This document shows, one piece after another, positions 43,301 to 50,282 of a stretch of 64,000 nt of DNA (its first letter is position 1; each line of letters begins with the position of its first letter). The DNA is from JANRLF01 sp033762815 (GTDB lineage Bacteria; Bacteroidota; Bacteroidia; Chitinophagales; CAIOSU01), in NCBI GenBank assembly GCA_033762815.1, contig JANRLF010000004.1, positions 248,001-312,000 on the forward strand, in the 5' to 3' direction. The translations under genes and the position numbers were made by a program. The notes under the pieces were generated by a model. That model searched no databases. It was not told the origin of the DNA and saw only the letters and a program-made list of their open reading frames with translations.

Positions 43301-45418
43301 CTTGTTCCAGTTGCACCACATAAAATCGGCATTGCCGCAATCATTTGGAAACATACCAGCCCAATTTTGATAGGCGCCATTAATAGGAGTTGGTGTATTT
43401 CCCATGCATGCTCCTGCTAAATCTTGCTGAGTAAAAGGAACACCTGTGCCTGCATTCTGTAAGCCTTCAGGGCCAGCAGTCCAGCGCCATTCGCCTTCTA
43501 CCAAGCTATCATTGGCACCAAGATAAAATGATCCCCACCAGTCATTCACGGTATTTACCGTTTGTTGCTCCTCTGCAGAAGTAATGGTGGGCAGATACCC
43601 GTTCATTCCTAAGAAAGGTATTTGGGCCGCATAAGTCTTACTGTTTTCCGGAGTTAACGGAATCCAGTTCCAGTTAGGCAATTCGTTTAGATAGGCAACC
43701 ATCCTGAAAATATGGTCATTGCTGAATGAATAGGAATTATTGCCACCGGTAATGCTGAAATTTCTGCTACCACTGCCAGTTGTGCTAAATGTTACCGAAC
43801 GGATAACAGTTTCCCATTCGTTGGATGAAGTAGCTGAATATGGATACAGATATTCATAGTAAATATCACCACCATAATAGGAGTTGTAGTCATACCAACC
43901 GTCTCCTGTTAAGGTTAGGATACCGGTTGAATTATCATAGTTACCAGTAATTGATCCTACTGGGGTAAAACTCAAAACATCATTAATGGTATCGAAACCA
44001 GCACCAATCTTGATTTGTACTTTAGAAACAAAGTTGTCCAAATCTTGCATGGTGAAACTGGGAGCAATTGCTATCGGCGCACCACTGAAAACAGTAGTGT
44101 CATTTGATGACATTACAGGAAAAGCATCGAACATATTGTTCAAGCGGATGGTAACTGTAGCGAATAAGCTGGTGCTGCTATCAAACATCCTTACCTGTAA
44201 ATCAAAAGTTGGGGCAGTTTCATAATCAAGACTTGCACCATTAGTCACTCGAATGTTTCCCGCACTGTCAATAGTACAAAAACTAGCGGCTGTGCCACCA
44301 ACAATTTCGAAGCTGGCAGAAAAAGGTGTACCAGCATCAGGGTCGTTAAAATCAGGAGTTCCTATTACAAAACCATTTGCAGGGCTTTCATCAGCATAAA
44401 GGTCATTGTTGTTAATGGTAAATGCATCGTCAGTGTTTACAATATCCATCTCTACGGTAGCAGTGATGCTGCCAACAGGAACATCCCCTGGCATGCCTCC
44501 GAATTCGATGACATATGCGTCCACCCCACCATTGTTCGGGTAGTCATTCCATTCACCGGAACCACCAATAAAGTGGGCCACGTCTTCCCCCGAACTGCAA
44601 TCGTTGGGTTCACCACCGCCCCATCCGGAAAAAAAACCGTTTATTCCAGGTGCTTGGTCAGCAGAACAGTTACCAGTTTTAAATTGGTTAGAAAAGTGGC
44701 GGCCTAACCCTCCATCTTCCAAACCTTCAGGTCCAGTAACCCAACGCCACACACCTTCAGTGTGTGTATCGCTAGCTCCCATCCAAGTATTAACATTTAG
44801 CCTACTGCTGATGAAATTGTTTTCTTCAGGTGAAGTTACCGTCACCAAGTAACCGGTCATTCCCAACATGGTTTGGGCAGCAGCGGCATCTCGCGCTGCG
44901 TCCCAATTGATTTGACCGCCTTCTACCAATTGGTAGTAGTGGCCATTATACCTGTTGTAGATAGCATCCGCCAAAGTAATTTCAAATTGACGGCTGATAC
45001 CAGGAGCATTGCTGGGATTATAAAATTTAACTAACCGTAGTGCCGCCTGATAATCGGCGGCGGTACCATTACCACTTAGGGTCATCACTCCTGTGTTTTG
45101 GTTAAATGAGCCCGTGATACCTCCATAGCCGGAGAATAAAAGGTCATCATCGCCTTGACGGTAGCCGCTTGAAATGGCTACGTTGGCATGGCTGTAGATT
45201 TGGCCACTTGGGTCAGTAATTACCAAATTTGGCGCGATGGGTACCTCGCTACCATTTTCAATATAGGTTGGATGGTCGGTAGAACTTACCGTCTGCCCCT
45301 GAGAGCTTTGACATAGCGTTAAGAAAGTTGCGGTAAGTAGCGACGCACATAAATGGAAAAAGCGGAAGCCGTGTCTGTTATTTGACAGAGACGCTCCGAA
45401 GAGTGGTCTTTTCAGCAT
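37328..45418 (-). CDS. Giant cadherin-like surface adhesin with C-type lectin, LamG-type and T9SS sorting domains
   Basis: A 2,696-residue protein. In order: a signal peptide (SLLTATFLTLCQSSQGQ); a C-type lectin-like domain (about 155-310, WNDYPNNGG); a cadherin-like unit; a second lectin-like domain (about 570-730, WEDNDGTSN); a LamG-type domain (about 900-1095, VEAWINVDDPHKNWSRIIDF); about ten cadherin-type repeats (about 1230-2450), several with VxENxxxG and DxDxxD calcium motifs; and a type IX sorting domain (about 2600 on, SYPNPFSN to the end). Such proteins are exported through the T9SS and bound to the cell surface, where calcium-stiffened repeats project the lectin domains. Ligands are unknown. 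It is probably transcribed alone. Confidence 0.9.
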   Translation of the reverse strand: MLKRPLFGASLSNNRHGFRFFHLCASLLTATFLTLCQSSQGQTVSSTDHPTYIENGSEVPIAPNLVITDPSGQIYSHANVAISSGYRQGDDDLLFSGYGGITGSFNQNTGVMTLSGNGTAADYQAALRLVKFYNPSNAPGISRQFEITLADAIYNRYNGHYYQLVEGGQINWDAARDAAAAQTMLGMTGYLVTVTSPEENNFISSRLNVNTWMGASDTHTEGVWRWVTGPEGLEDGGLGRHFSNQFKTGNCSADQAPGINGFFSGWGGGEPNDCSSGEDVAHFIGGSGEWNDYPNNGGVDAYVIEFGGMPGDVPVGSITATVEMDIVNTDDAFTINNNDLYADESPANGFVIGTPDFNDPDAGTPFSASFEIVGGTAASFCTIDSAGNIRVTNGASLDYETAPTFDLQVRMFDSSTSLFATVTIRLNNMFDAFPVMSSNDTTVFSGAPIAIAPSFTMQDLDNFVSKVQIKIGAGFDTINDVLSFTPVGSITGNYDNSTGILTLTGDGWYDYNSYYGGDIYYEYLYPYSATSSNEWETVIRSVTFSTTGSGSRNFSITGGNNSYSFSNDHIFRMVAYLNELPNWNWIPLTPENSKTYAAQIPFLGMNGYLPTITSAEEQQTVNTVNDWWGSFYLGANDSLVEGEWRWTAGPEGLQNAGTGVPFTQQDLAGACMGNTPTPINGAYQNWAGMFPNDCGNADFMWCNWNKEWEDNDGTSNADYLIIEYGGLGEVFTNKAYAYLTTASSSPVLTGTNYQLPDITEDITAGDNTGMSVGDILGTNYTDPNGDIVGIVVTGMSSNGQWQRSTDGGNTWFGFDYTAGGNTISPSAAMPFTPGVLIRFMPNADFTGTASFTFRAWDQTMGSNGNPIDVTTNGANTAFSSQEATASIEVTPVNDAPDVVISATNALNFGGGSEHVVISDPEIGGDMTVEAWINVDDPHKNWSRIIDFGNGPASDNIELGFHGTSGLMFAEVFNGSFSSGNSLTITNTVIPTNQWVHVACVWDGMGTSTIYWDGVPVASGATFDPTTTSRSNCYIGKSNWADEYFDGRMKDIRIWDIARSQSEIQADMHRDLTGSESGLKALYKGTEGGNDVPNSVSGQPAGNLQGATYMVVNGPISTIQGYEDSSFVINQFQLNDIDAASGNITATLSVSNGTLTATGGAAVTNNGTASIILDGSLSDINTLISNGGLTYLSNLNYTGSDQLSIAINDNGNSGAGGSLTDNDVLNLNINATNDAPVLTDTTFGVVENTSNGTVIANLLATDSENDIITYAIVSQSVPGAFTINSTTGAISVNNAYMLNYEAYTSMSLTVSVTDGAKSSTGLVTINISNVNEAPIVADDQFSVEENLPTGEFIGALSGSDIDGDALTYSIVSQSVPNAIAVAAGTNELVIDDATAFNFETNPTIDLVVRVSDGVLTQDANITVQVTNINEGPSIASSTLSVDENSANGQFIANAGGTDIDGDALTYTIVGASRPDVFTIDNTTGDISVYDESFMDHENYQSFTITVEVSDGSLTEQAVFTININDINEMPSLSDALFSINENSTNGATVGTLTATDVDANSVITYSIVSQSVAGAFAIDQNTGEVTVADASVLDFESNASITFTVRVSDGTYTADALVTVSLVDVNELPTITGTTIVTDEDVAILVGNQLSPSMFSDPDGNLPTGVKIVSLPINGQLTIAGAPVATGDVLTLSQMGGLTYTPAANYYGTDAFLINATDGQVFAAQDATIDVVINSIDDLPVVTSTTLNIDEEQTASLDFIPTLFSDEDGDVLTHIVITTLPQHGNVSVSGLPVTLGQSVTVADIANLAYTPAIDFNGNDELGFTAYANGAAGSETFTYFIVAPVNDGPTNVALSNLNITENNNIGDVIGTFSATDVDGQSPVLFYLVSGLGDADNGSFMIQNGQLVAAQTFNYETRSFYSIRVAALDDNNAAQEMQITISVLNANDTPADIYLTRQTVEETYPVGSFVASLATLDEDANDTFTYSLVSGNGDADNSSFTIAGNQLLTNEVFDFETRNAYSIRISTTDNTGATFEKAVVITITDMNDAPTALNITDNTILENQPIGTVVADLFVNDEDANDVNTFTLVSGQGATDNNAFDIDGDHLVTNAVFDFETKSSYTVRVRATDLGGAFTEQAFVIQVINVNEGPGVITLNNNTIGENLNLGQLIGKFATTDADSNETFTYTLVQGAGAIDNSLFTLVNDDLKANATYNFEANNSYSIRVRSTDAGGNFSEDIFTITVTDNNDAPTGLDFTVTNTNENLPAGTSIGLFSTIDEDAVDSHTYTLVQGTGDADNSLFSIVNNKLQSNISFNYEDRNLFSVRVATSDAAGASFEKAITIQVTNVNESPDQIFHLGETIAENQTVGTAITMFNTQDEDFGDSHTYSLVSGTGDADNASFSVVNNELVSNEVFNFEVKNQYTVRLRSTDAGGEYTEKVINISVLNANDLPTVNVKNYYLYRAQSYSFMSREVVIGYSDEDANPAFGFKIASLPAEGALKLQGGQGVNVGDVLSLSDLNKLQYQSNTTFVGTDAFTWYAFDGQDFATQPTTVNMNILAGRQQPSPSLTGTRVAIPSGVQIGFITRTATKEIEMEQAQDQANELPMELVSTSYPNPFSNMVAISYELPVDATVEVRIFDMTGKEVKVLVSEMQSAGKYTATWNGEDTTNTVLTAGQYIYMIKTTDANGTVNTTTGKMVKVE

Positions 45419-45502
45419 TTTGGTCGGTTTTAATGGTCATTGGTTTTGCCATTTGTACGCCAGCCAACCGAAAAGGTTACGATTCAGCTAAAAAATAAAT
45501 AT

Positions 45503-45512
45503 GTGCATGCAC
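45503..45512. promoter_or_regulatory. Perfect palindrome in the divergent promoter region
   Basis: GTGCATGCAC is a 10-bp palindrome in the 160-base gap between the divergent giant adhesin and the membrane-protein gene. A regulator site is possible; unproven. Confidence 0.25.
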
Positions 45513-45578
45513 TAAAGAACTGCCAGATTACCAAACAGTTTTGATGATTATATTTACCCCGAATAGCCAACATTGTCA

Positions 45579-46577
45579 ATGACTCTGGCCCAAGTCAATT
45601 ATCTAAACATTGCCTTAATACTGTTTTCGACAGTATTGGCCTTCTTATTGCCTTTTGAATTGTTCTTGTTCTCTTATGCGGTATTGGGGCCCTTGCATTA
45701 TCTTACTGAAATTGGTTGGCTACATCGGAAGAACTACTTTACCAGCGGCAAGCGCGACTATCTCTTTTTAATTGCTTTGTGCACTATTGCCATGGTGCTT
45801 TTTATAAGCGATTATCTTTTTTTCCGAAATGGTGCCGCTCTTACTAATGATGAATCGCAAGTTTCAGCTACGTTGCGTTTTTTCATTGTTTGCAGTATTG
45901 TAGTATCCTTTGTAGCTGCCTTAGCTATGGTGTTGTTTCGAAATACACAGCACAAACTAATGTTTACTTGTATTGCAAGTGGCATCCTGTTGCTTTTTCA
46001 TCAAGCCCATCCTACACTTATAATATTAGCTCTTTTGTTACCCACATTGATTCACGTCAGTATCTTCATGCTGGCTTTTATGCTTTTTGGCTCCATCAAA
46101 TCAAAGAGCATAAGTGGTTACTTGTCAATAGCCATATTTGTACTTTGTGGGGCTAGTTTTTTTATAGTCGATTTCCAGACATCACCGGTTCATCCGTTTT
46201 TTTGGCAGCGTTTTTTAACTGGCGATTTCAGTATTGTCAACCAACTATTGCTCAATGATTTTAGCTACGGTAATGGCAGTGAATCACAGTTGCTTTCCAA
46301 TTCGGGTTATAAAATACAGCGTTTTATTGCCTTCGCTTACACTTACCACTACCTCAATTGGTTCTCAAAGACCAAAGTAATTGATTGGCACAACATGTCC
46401 GAAAAGCATTCTTGGTTAATTATAGTGGCTTGGATAAGTGCCGTTGGGTTTTACTTAATTGATTTTAGAACTGGGCTTATTGTATTGTTCTTCTTGAGCA
46501 TGCTGCACGTTTTCTTGGAATTTCCCCTCAATTTTCATAGTATTATTGGTATCGGTAAAGCCATCTTTACCAAATAG
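45579..46577 (+). CDS. Polytopic membrane protein of the exosortase locus
   Basis: A 332-residue protein started at ATG 45579 (TTG 45573 is 2 codons upstream) with about nine hydrophobic helices. No firm family recognised; HYLNWFSKTKVIDWH in the second half and HYLTEIGW near the start place several His at membrane edges, which recalls Brp/Blh-type carotene oxygenases only faintly. It is 97 bases upstream of the exosortase target gene, so it may belong to the same sorting system. Function unknown. Confidence 0.6.
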   Translation: MTLAQVNYLNIALILFSTVLAFLLPFELFLFSYAVLGPLHYLTEIGWLHRKNYFTSGKRDYLFLIALCTIAMVLFISDYLFFRNGAALTNDESQVSATLRFFIVCSIVVSFVAALAMVLFRNTQHKLMFTCIASGILLLFHQAHPTLIILALLLPTLIHVSIFMLAFMLFGSIKSKSISGYLSIAIFVLCGASFFIVDFQTSPVHPFFWQRFLTGDFSIVNQLLLNDFSYGNGSESQLLSNSGYKIQRFIAFAYTYHYLNWFSKTKVIDWHNMSEKHSWLIIVAWISAVGFYLIDFRTGLIVLFFLSMLHVFLEFPLNFHSIIGIGKAIFTK

Positions 46578-46674
46578 GCTTTTAAGCTAAGGGGGATTTA
46601 TTTTTAAAGCAAATGAACAAAAGGTAGAATTAAAAGTTTTTAATCTTATCTTTAAGTACCTTGAACTGCTTTTT

Positions 46675-46884
46675 ATGAAAAAATCCTTACTTATTGGGCT
46701 TAATATAATGACCTTGTTGCTCATCAGTAGCAGCCATTTGTTTGCAGGTGCCCCGCCCCCACCTCCGCCCCCGCCAGCTGGTATTCCTGTAGATGCTGGT
46801 GCATTGATTTTATTATTGATTGGTGCCGGTATTGCTGCTAATACTTTGTATAAGGGCAATTCAGAGCAAGGCACCAGCCATTAG
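46675..46884 (+). CDS. Tiny exosortase target protein with PID-CTERM-like tail
   Basis: A 69-residue protein: signal peptide (MTLLLISSSHLFA), eight consecutive Pro (GAPPPPPPPPAG), the sorting-type motif IPVDAG, a membrane helix (ALILLLIGAGIAANTLY) and a short tail. The layout of a Pro/Asp-containing motif then a helix near the C-terminus matches PID-CTERM style exosortase substrates, here with PVD in place of PID. The mature part after both cuts would be only about 15 residues. The exosortase gene starts 5 bases downstream. Confidence 0.75.
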   Translation: MKKSLLIGLNIMTLLLISSSHLFAGAPPPPPPPPAGIPVDAGALILLLIGAGIAANTLYKGNSEQGTSH

Positions 46885-46889
46885 ATTTT

Positions 46890-47480
46890 ATGCGGCTATC
46901 AGGTACCCTCGAAAAAATCAACTCCGCAGAAGGTTTAAGAGATATAATTGTTTTCGCAATTAAGCTTGGCCTTATTTATTTCTGCTGGCGCCTTTTCACA
47001 ATACTTATGGGTGCAGAGGCGCAACCTTACGACCAAAGATTATTCCCATGGCTTTCCGCTAAATGGGAGATGCTGAATAGTGCCATTAAATATCTTTTGG
47101 CAGTAGGCAGCTATTGGTTGCTCGATTGGATGGGTTACGATGTAGTAAGGGTAGGGATTAACATCGTTAAGATTAAAGGTTATGGCGGAGTGGGCATAGG
47201 CAATTATTGCTTGGCTATGGAACTCATGGCCTTGTTTGTAGCCCTTATCATTTCGTTTCCGGCCAATGTTTACTTGAAAGGTATTTTTATTGTTTTCGGT
47301 CTTATTGCTATACAATTCATCAATATGCTTAGGGTGGTTGCTTTAAACTTAATGACCGTGTATGCGCCCCAGTATCTAGAGTTCAATCACCATTTCACTT
47401 TCAGAATTACTGTCTTTATTTTCATCTTGCTGCTTTATCGCTGGTTCATTATCAGCAGTAAGAAACCTAGATGGAGCTAA
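46890..47480 (+). CDS. Exosortase/archaeosortase family protease-transpeptidase
   Basis: A 196-residue membrane protein of the exosortase family with all three catalytic residues: Cys107 (GNYCLAMELM), Arg148 (NMLRVVALN) and His167 or His168 (FNHHFTFR), in the usual spacing within membrane helices. Exosortases cut the C-terminal sorting helix of their targets and may attach them to a cell-surface acceptor. The one visible target is the 69-residue protein directly upstream, making a dedicated pair. Its 3' end overlaps the convergent gene by 14 bases. Confidence 0.88.
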   Translation: MRLSGTLEKINSAEGLRDIIVFAIKLGLIYFCWRLFTILMGAEAQPYDQRLFPWLSAKWEMLNSAIKYLLAVGSYWLLDWMGYDVVRVGINIVKIKGYGGVGIGNYCLAMELMALFVALIISFPANVYLKGIFIVFGLIAIQFINMLRVVALNLMTVYAPQYLEFNHHFTFRITVFIFILLLYRWFIISSKKPRWS

Positions 47481-48366
47481 TAAGATAAGAGATGTAATGT
47501 CTTTTAATTAAAAAAAACAGGGCCAATACACCTAATAGAAATGGCCACATAGGTCTATTAAACACATTATAGTTTTTAGCTACTACATGTGAAATTGGAT
47601 GATCGAGCTTAAATATCATTCCCAAAATCATAATTGCGAAAGCACCATTTCTACCCAGGTTAACAAGTAAATCTTTAGGATAATGGTTTGGAGGAACACT
47701 GATTAAAGTGGTCAAAATAGTGCCAATAAGCCAAGGAATAATGGCTATCTCGATAACAAACAGTCTGCGTGCATTAAAGTTAAATGCCACCGGCCTTGCA
47801 TAAGACAGAGCCAAAAAGTTGCGAACTAAGTAGATACCCAAAAATATAAGTGCCAATAATGCTCCTAAACTAACTGGAGCAATCAATACGGGGTCCATAT
47901 GCAGCCATGTAGTAGCCACTGCCAACCCATAATAGAATGGTGAAGTGAAGGCTTGTGTGCCAAAAGAGGCTGTAATGCACAGGCTAAAAAAAAGACAAAA
48001 ACAATGGATGGCAATCCATAAAGTGAAAACCTTATAAATAGTCCGCTCTTTTTGGATGGAATTAGTAATTTGATAAAAAACAATCCCGATAACAAATATC
48101 AAAAAAGGGGCAAGACCATATATACCTAAAACAGCTCTATTGGTCCATAAGTTGGGCGCAACGGGCATTTTATAAAGCCCATAGTATTTGATTTCCGGAT
48201 GGAAGTTAAAATACATTGCAATGAGGCCACTAAGGTAACTTAAGGCATAACCCACCAAAATATACGCAATTACGTACACCAAGGTAGAAATAGCAACCCT
48301 TTGAAATTTACGCCATAACGTATCCGTTACCTTATTACTGATATCATTATAGTAGTCGCCATCCAT
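47467..48366 (-). CDS. Polytopic membrane protein, function unknown
   Basis: A 299-residue protein with about seven predicted helices (VAISTLVYVIAYILVGYALS, APFLIFVIGIVFYQI, FLLGVLALFFLI at the end). It resembles Yip1/YIF1-like membrane proteins in general layout only. No catalytic motif seen. It converges with the exosortase gene, and prfB lies downstream on the same strand after 50 bases. Confidence 0.6.
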   Translation of the reverse strand: MDGDYYNDISNKVTDTLWRKFQRVAISTLVYVIAYILVGYALSYLSGLIAMYFNFHPEIKYYGLYKMPVAPNLWTNRAVLGIYGLAPFLIFVIGIVFYQITNSIQKERTIYKVFTLWIAIHCFCLFFSLCITASFGTQAFTSPFYYGLAVATTWLHMDPVLIAPVSLGALLALIFLGIYLVRNFLALSYARPVAFNFNARRLFVIEIAIIPWLIGTILTTLISVPPNHYPKDLLVNLGRNGAFAIMILGMIFKLDHPISHVVAKNYNVFNRPMWPFLLGVLALFFLIKRHYISYLISSI

Positions 48367-48416
48367 AACTCAACAAAAATGTTCTTGAAATTAATACTTT
48401 TTTAATTTGAAAGCAT

Positions 48417-49524
48417 CTACTCCAAGTCAGAAACAGGTTCATTGTTAGTCTTGTTTAACAAGAAAGCCTTAATGAATTCGTCCAATTCACCATCGAGCAC
48501 TGGTTGAACATTACCCGTTTCATACCCAGTCCTTACATCCTTAATCATCTTGTAAGGATGCAGGACATACGACCTAATTTGCGAACCCCATTCCACTTTC
48601 ATTTTGGTGCCTTCAATCTTGTCCCGCTCTTCATTTTGCTTTCTAAGCTCTATTTCATAAAGCCTTGACTTCAGCAACTGCATGGCCCTTTCCCGGTTTT
48701 GCAATTGGCTACGGGTTTCTTGGCACTCCACAACAATACCAGAGGGTAAGTGTCGCACTCGGACAGCCGTTTCAACCTTGTTTACGTTTTGGCCGCCTGC
48801 ACCACTTGATCGATAAGTATCCCATTCCAAATCAGAAGGATTGATGGTAATCTCAATCGTATCGTCTACCATTGGATAAACAAAAACCGATGCAAAGGAA
48901 GTATGACGCCTTTTGTTGGAATCAAATGGGGAGATACGGACCAATCGGTGCACTCCATTTTCCGCTTTCAAGTATCCATAAGCAAACTCGCCTTCAAACT
49001 CCAAGGTAACTGACTTGATACCCGCTACATCACCATCAGAACGCTCTACTTCCGTTATCTTGAAGCCGTGCTTTTCGCCCCACATGATATACATACGCAT
49101 CAGCATGCTTGCCCAATCGCAACTTTCAGTACCCCCTGCCCCACTATTGATGCTCAGTACAGCATTCATTTGATCCTCAGGCCTGTTCATGGTCGATTTA
49201 AACTCCAAATCTTCCAATCGCTCTTCTGCCTTTTTATACTGTACGTTCAGTTCGTCTTCACTTACTTCTCCTTCTTTGGCAAACTCCATTAGTACTTCCA
49301 GCTCATCGAGCACAGTTTCGGTGTCCCTATAATCACTCACCCAGCCTTTATTGATTTTGATATCCTTCATAATCTTTTCAGCCTTTGAAGGGTCATTCCA
49401 AAAATCGGGCTGCATGGTTACTTTTTCCAGCTCTTCTAAATCAAGCGCACGCCTATCGTAGTCAAAGATACCTCCTCAGAGTGAGCAGCTTGCTCTTCAA
49501 CTCCTTATATTGATCCAATGTCAT
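48417..49524 (-). CDS. prfB: Peptide chain release factor 2 with programmed +1 frameshift
   Basis: RF2 releases peptides at UGA and UAA. The main frame carries the stop-codon-reading motif SPF (RISPFDSNK), the GGQ loop (SSGAGGQNVNK) and the usual RF2 body. It lacks a good start because the first 20 codons are in another frame: ATG at 49524, then MTLDQYKELKSKLLTLRRYL, then UGA at 49462-49464. The stop context AGGAGG TAT CTT TGA C is the classic RF2 frameshift site (Shine-Dalgarno-like AGGAGG at 49471-49476, shift on CTT, 49465-49467). After +1 slippage it reads DYDRRALDLEELEKVTMQPDF and continues in the main frame. RF2 shortage favours the shift, so the gene regulates itself. Confidence 0.95.
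49462..49476 (-). promoter_or_regulatory. prfB programmed +1 frameshift site
   Basis: On the minus strand AGGAGGTATCTTTGAC: internal Shine-Dalgarno AGGAGG, slippery CTT and in-frame UGA followed by C. It matches the conserved bacterial RF2 recoding signal. Confidence 0.95.
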
Positions 49525-49587
49525 TTTATGAGTAATTTTTTAGCGGTGCAAAAATAAGCTATTTATACTGGTGTAGTGGCAAATAAA

Positions 49588-49622
49588 AAGCCGTCCAAAA
49601 ACTAAATGCTTTAGGACGGCCA
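49588..49622 (-). terminator. Terminator downstream of the TPR gene
   Basis: GCCGTCC (49590-49596) pairs with GGACGGC (49614-49620) with an inner CTAAA/TTTAG pair. On the minus strand the stem is followed by TTTTTATTT, as a terminator of the TPR gene. Confidence 0.75.
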
Positions 49623-49640
49623 AGTTTAATTTTCACTCGC

Positions 49641-50132
49641 TTATTTATTGCACAATTGGCTGTTTAGCACTCTACAATTACCATCACCCAATTCAGCACA
49701 TTTTTTCCAATCCATGCAGGCTCCAGTAATACCTTTGTAATTACTGCGCTGTGCATACCAGGTTGGGTTGCTAGGATCCAATTCTATGGCTTTGCTTAAG
49801 TCAGCCTGCGCTGCAGCCAAATCACCAGTAATATCACGCTTATATTCCCCCCTCAGGGCATATAGTTGTGGGTTGTTCGCATCCAACTCTATGGCTTTAT
49901 CCATATCCGTTATAACCATTGTCAAGGCATAATTGCCAGTCTGGTTAGGATAAATGGAGTTTAGCATAAAAATTTGATCCGCCCTTTTAGTGTACAATTC
50001 TGGGCTACTTGGATTAGCGGCAATTTGCTTCGTTAACTGGTCAATTTTCGCTTTATACTGTGCCTCACTTGGAGACTCTTGGGCTACCGCAAACAATGGA
50101 ACCCACATTACTAACATCAATATTCTTTTCAT
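49641..50132 (-). CDS. Exported TPR-repeat protein
   Basis: A 163-residue exported protein started at ATG 50132, where the signal peptide begins (RILMLVMWVPLFAVAQ); an in-frame ATG at 50180 adds 16 residues. Two to three TPR-type helix pairs follow (ELYTKRADQIFML, AIELDANNPQLYALRGEYK, AIELDPSNPTWYAQRSNYK). A Cys-containing end (GACMDWKKCAELGDGNC) may form disulfides. TPRs mediate protein contacts; partner unknown. Confidence 0.75.
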   Translation of the reverse strand: MKRILMLVMWVPLFAVAQESPSEAQYKAKIDQLTKQIAANPSSPELYTKRADQIFMLNSIYPNQTGNYALTMVITDMDKAIELDANNPQLYALRGEYKRDITGDLAAAQADLSKAIELDPSNPTWYAQRSNYKGITGACMDWKKCAELGDGNCRVLNSQLCNK

Positions 50133-50282
50133 GGCTCTGCTTTTTGGTTTTGTTCTATACATCCAAAAAAGCCATGCCAATTAGCATTAACTGGTTGATA
50201 ACCAAAACCAAAACATTAGTTCCAAAAAATCTGAAACGCTATTTGATGAGCATAAGAAGCAACACTACTGTGGAAAAAGCGC

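Noticed and set aside
35000..44900. Many plus-strand frames of 60-130 codons opposite the two surface-protein genes
   Set aside because: They lack start context and signal, and the minus-strand proteins are clearly coding over the whole length.
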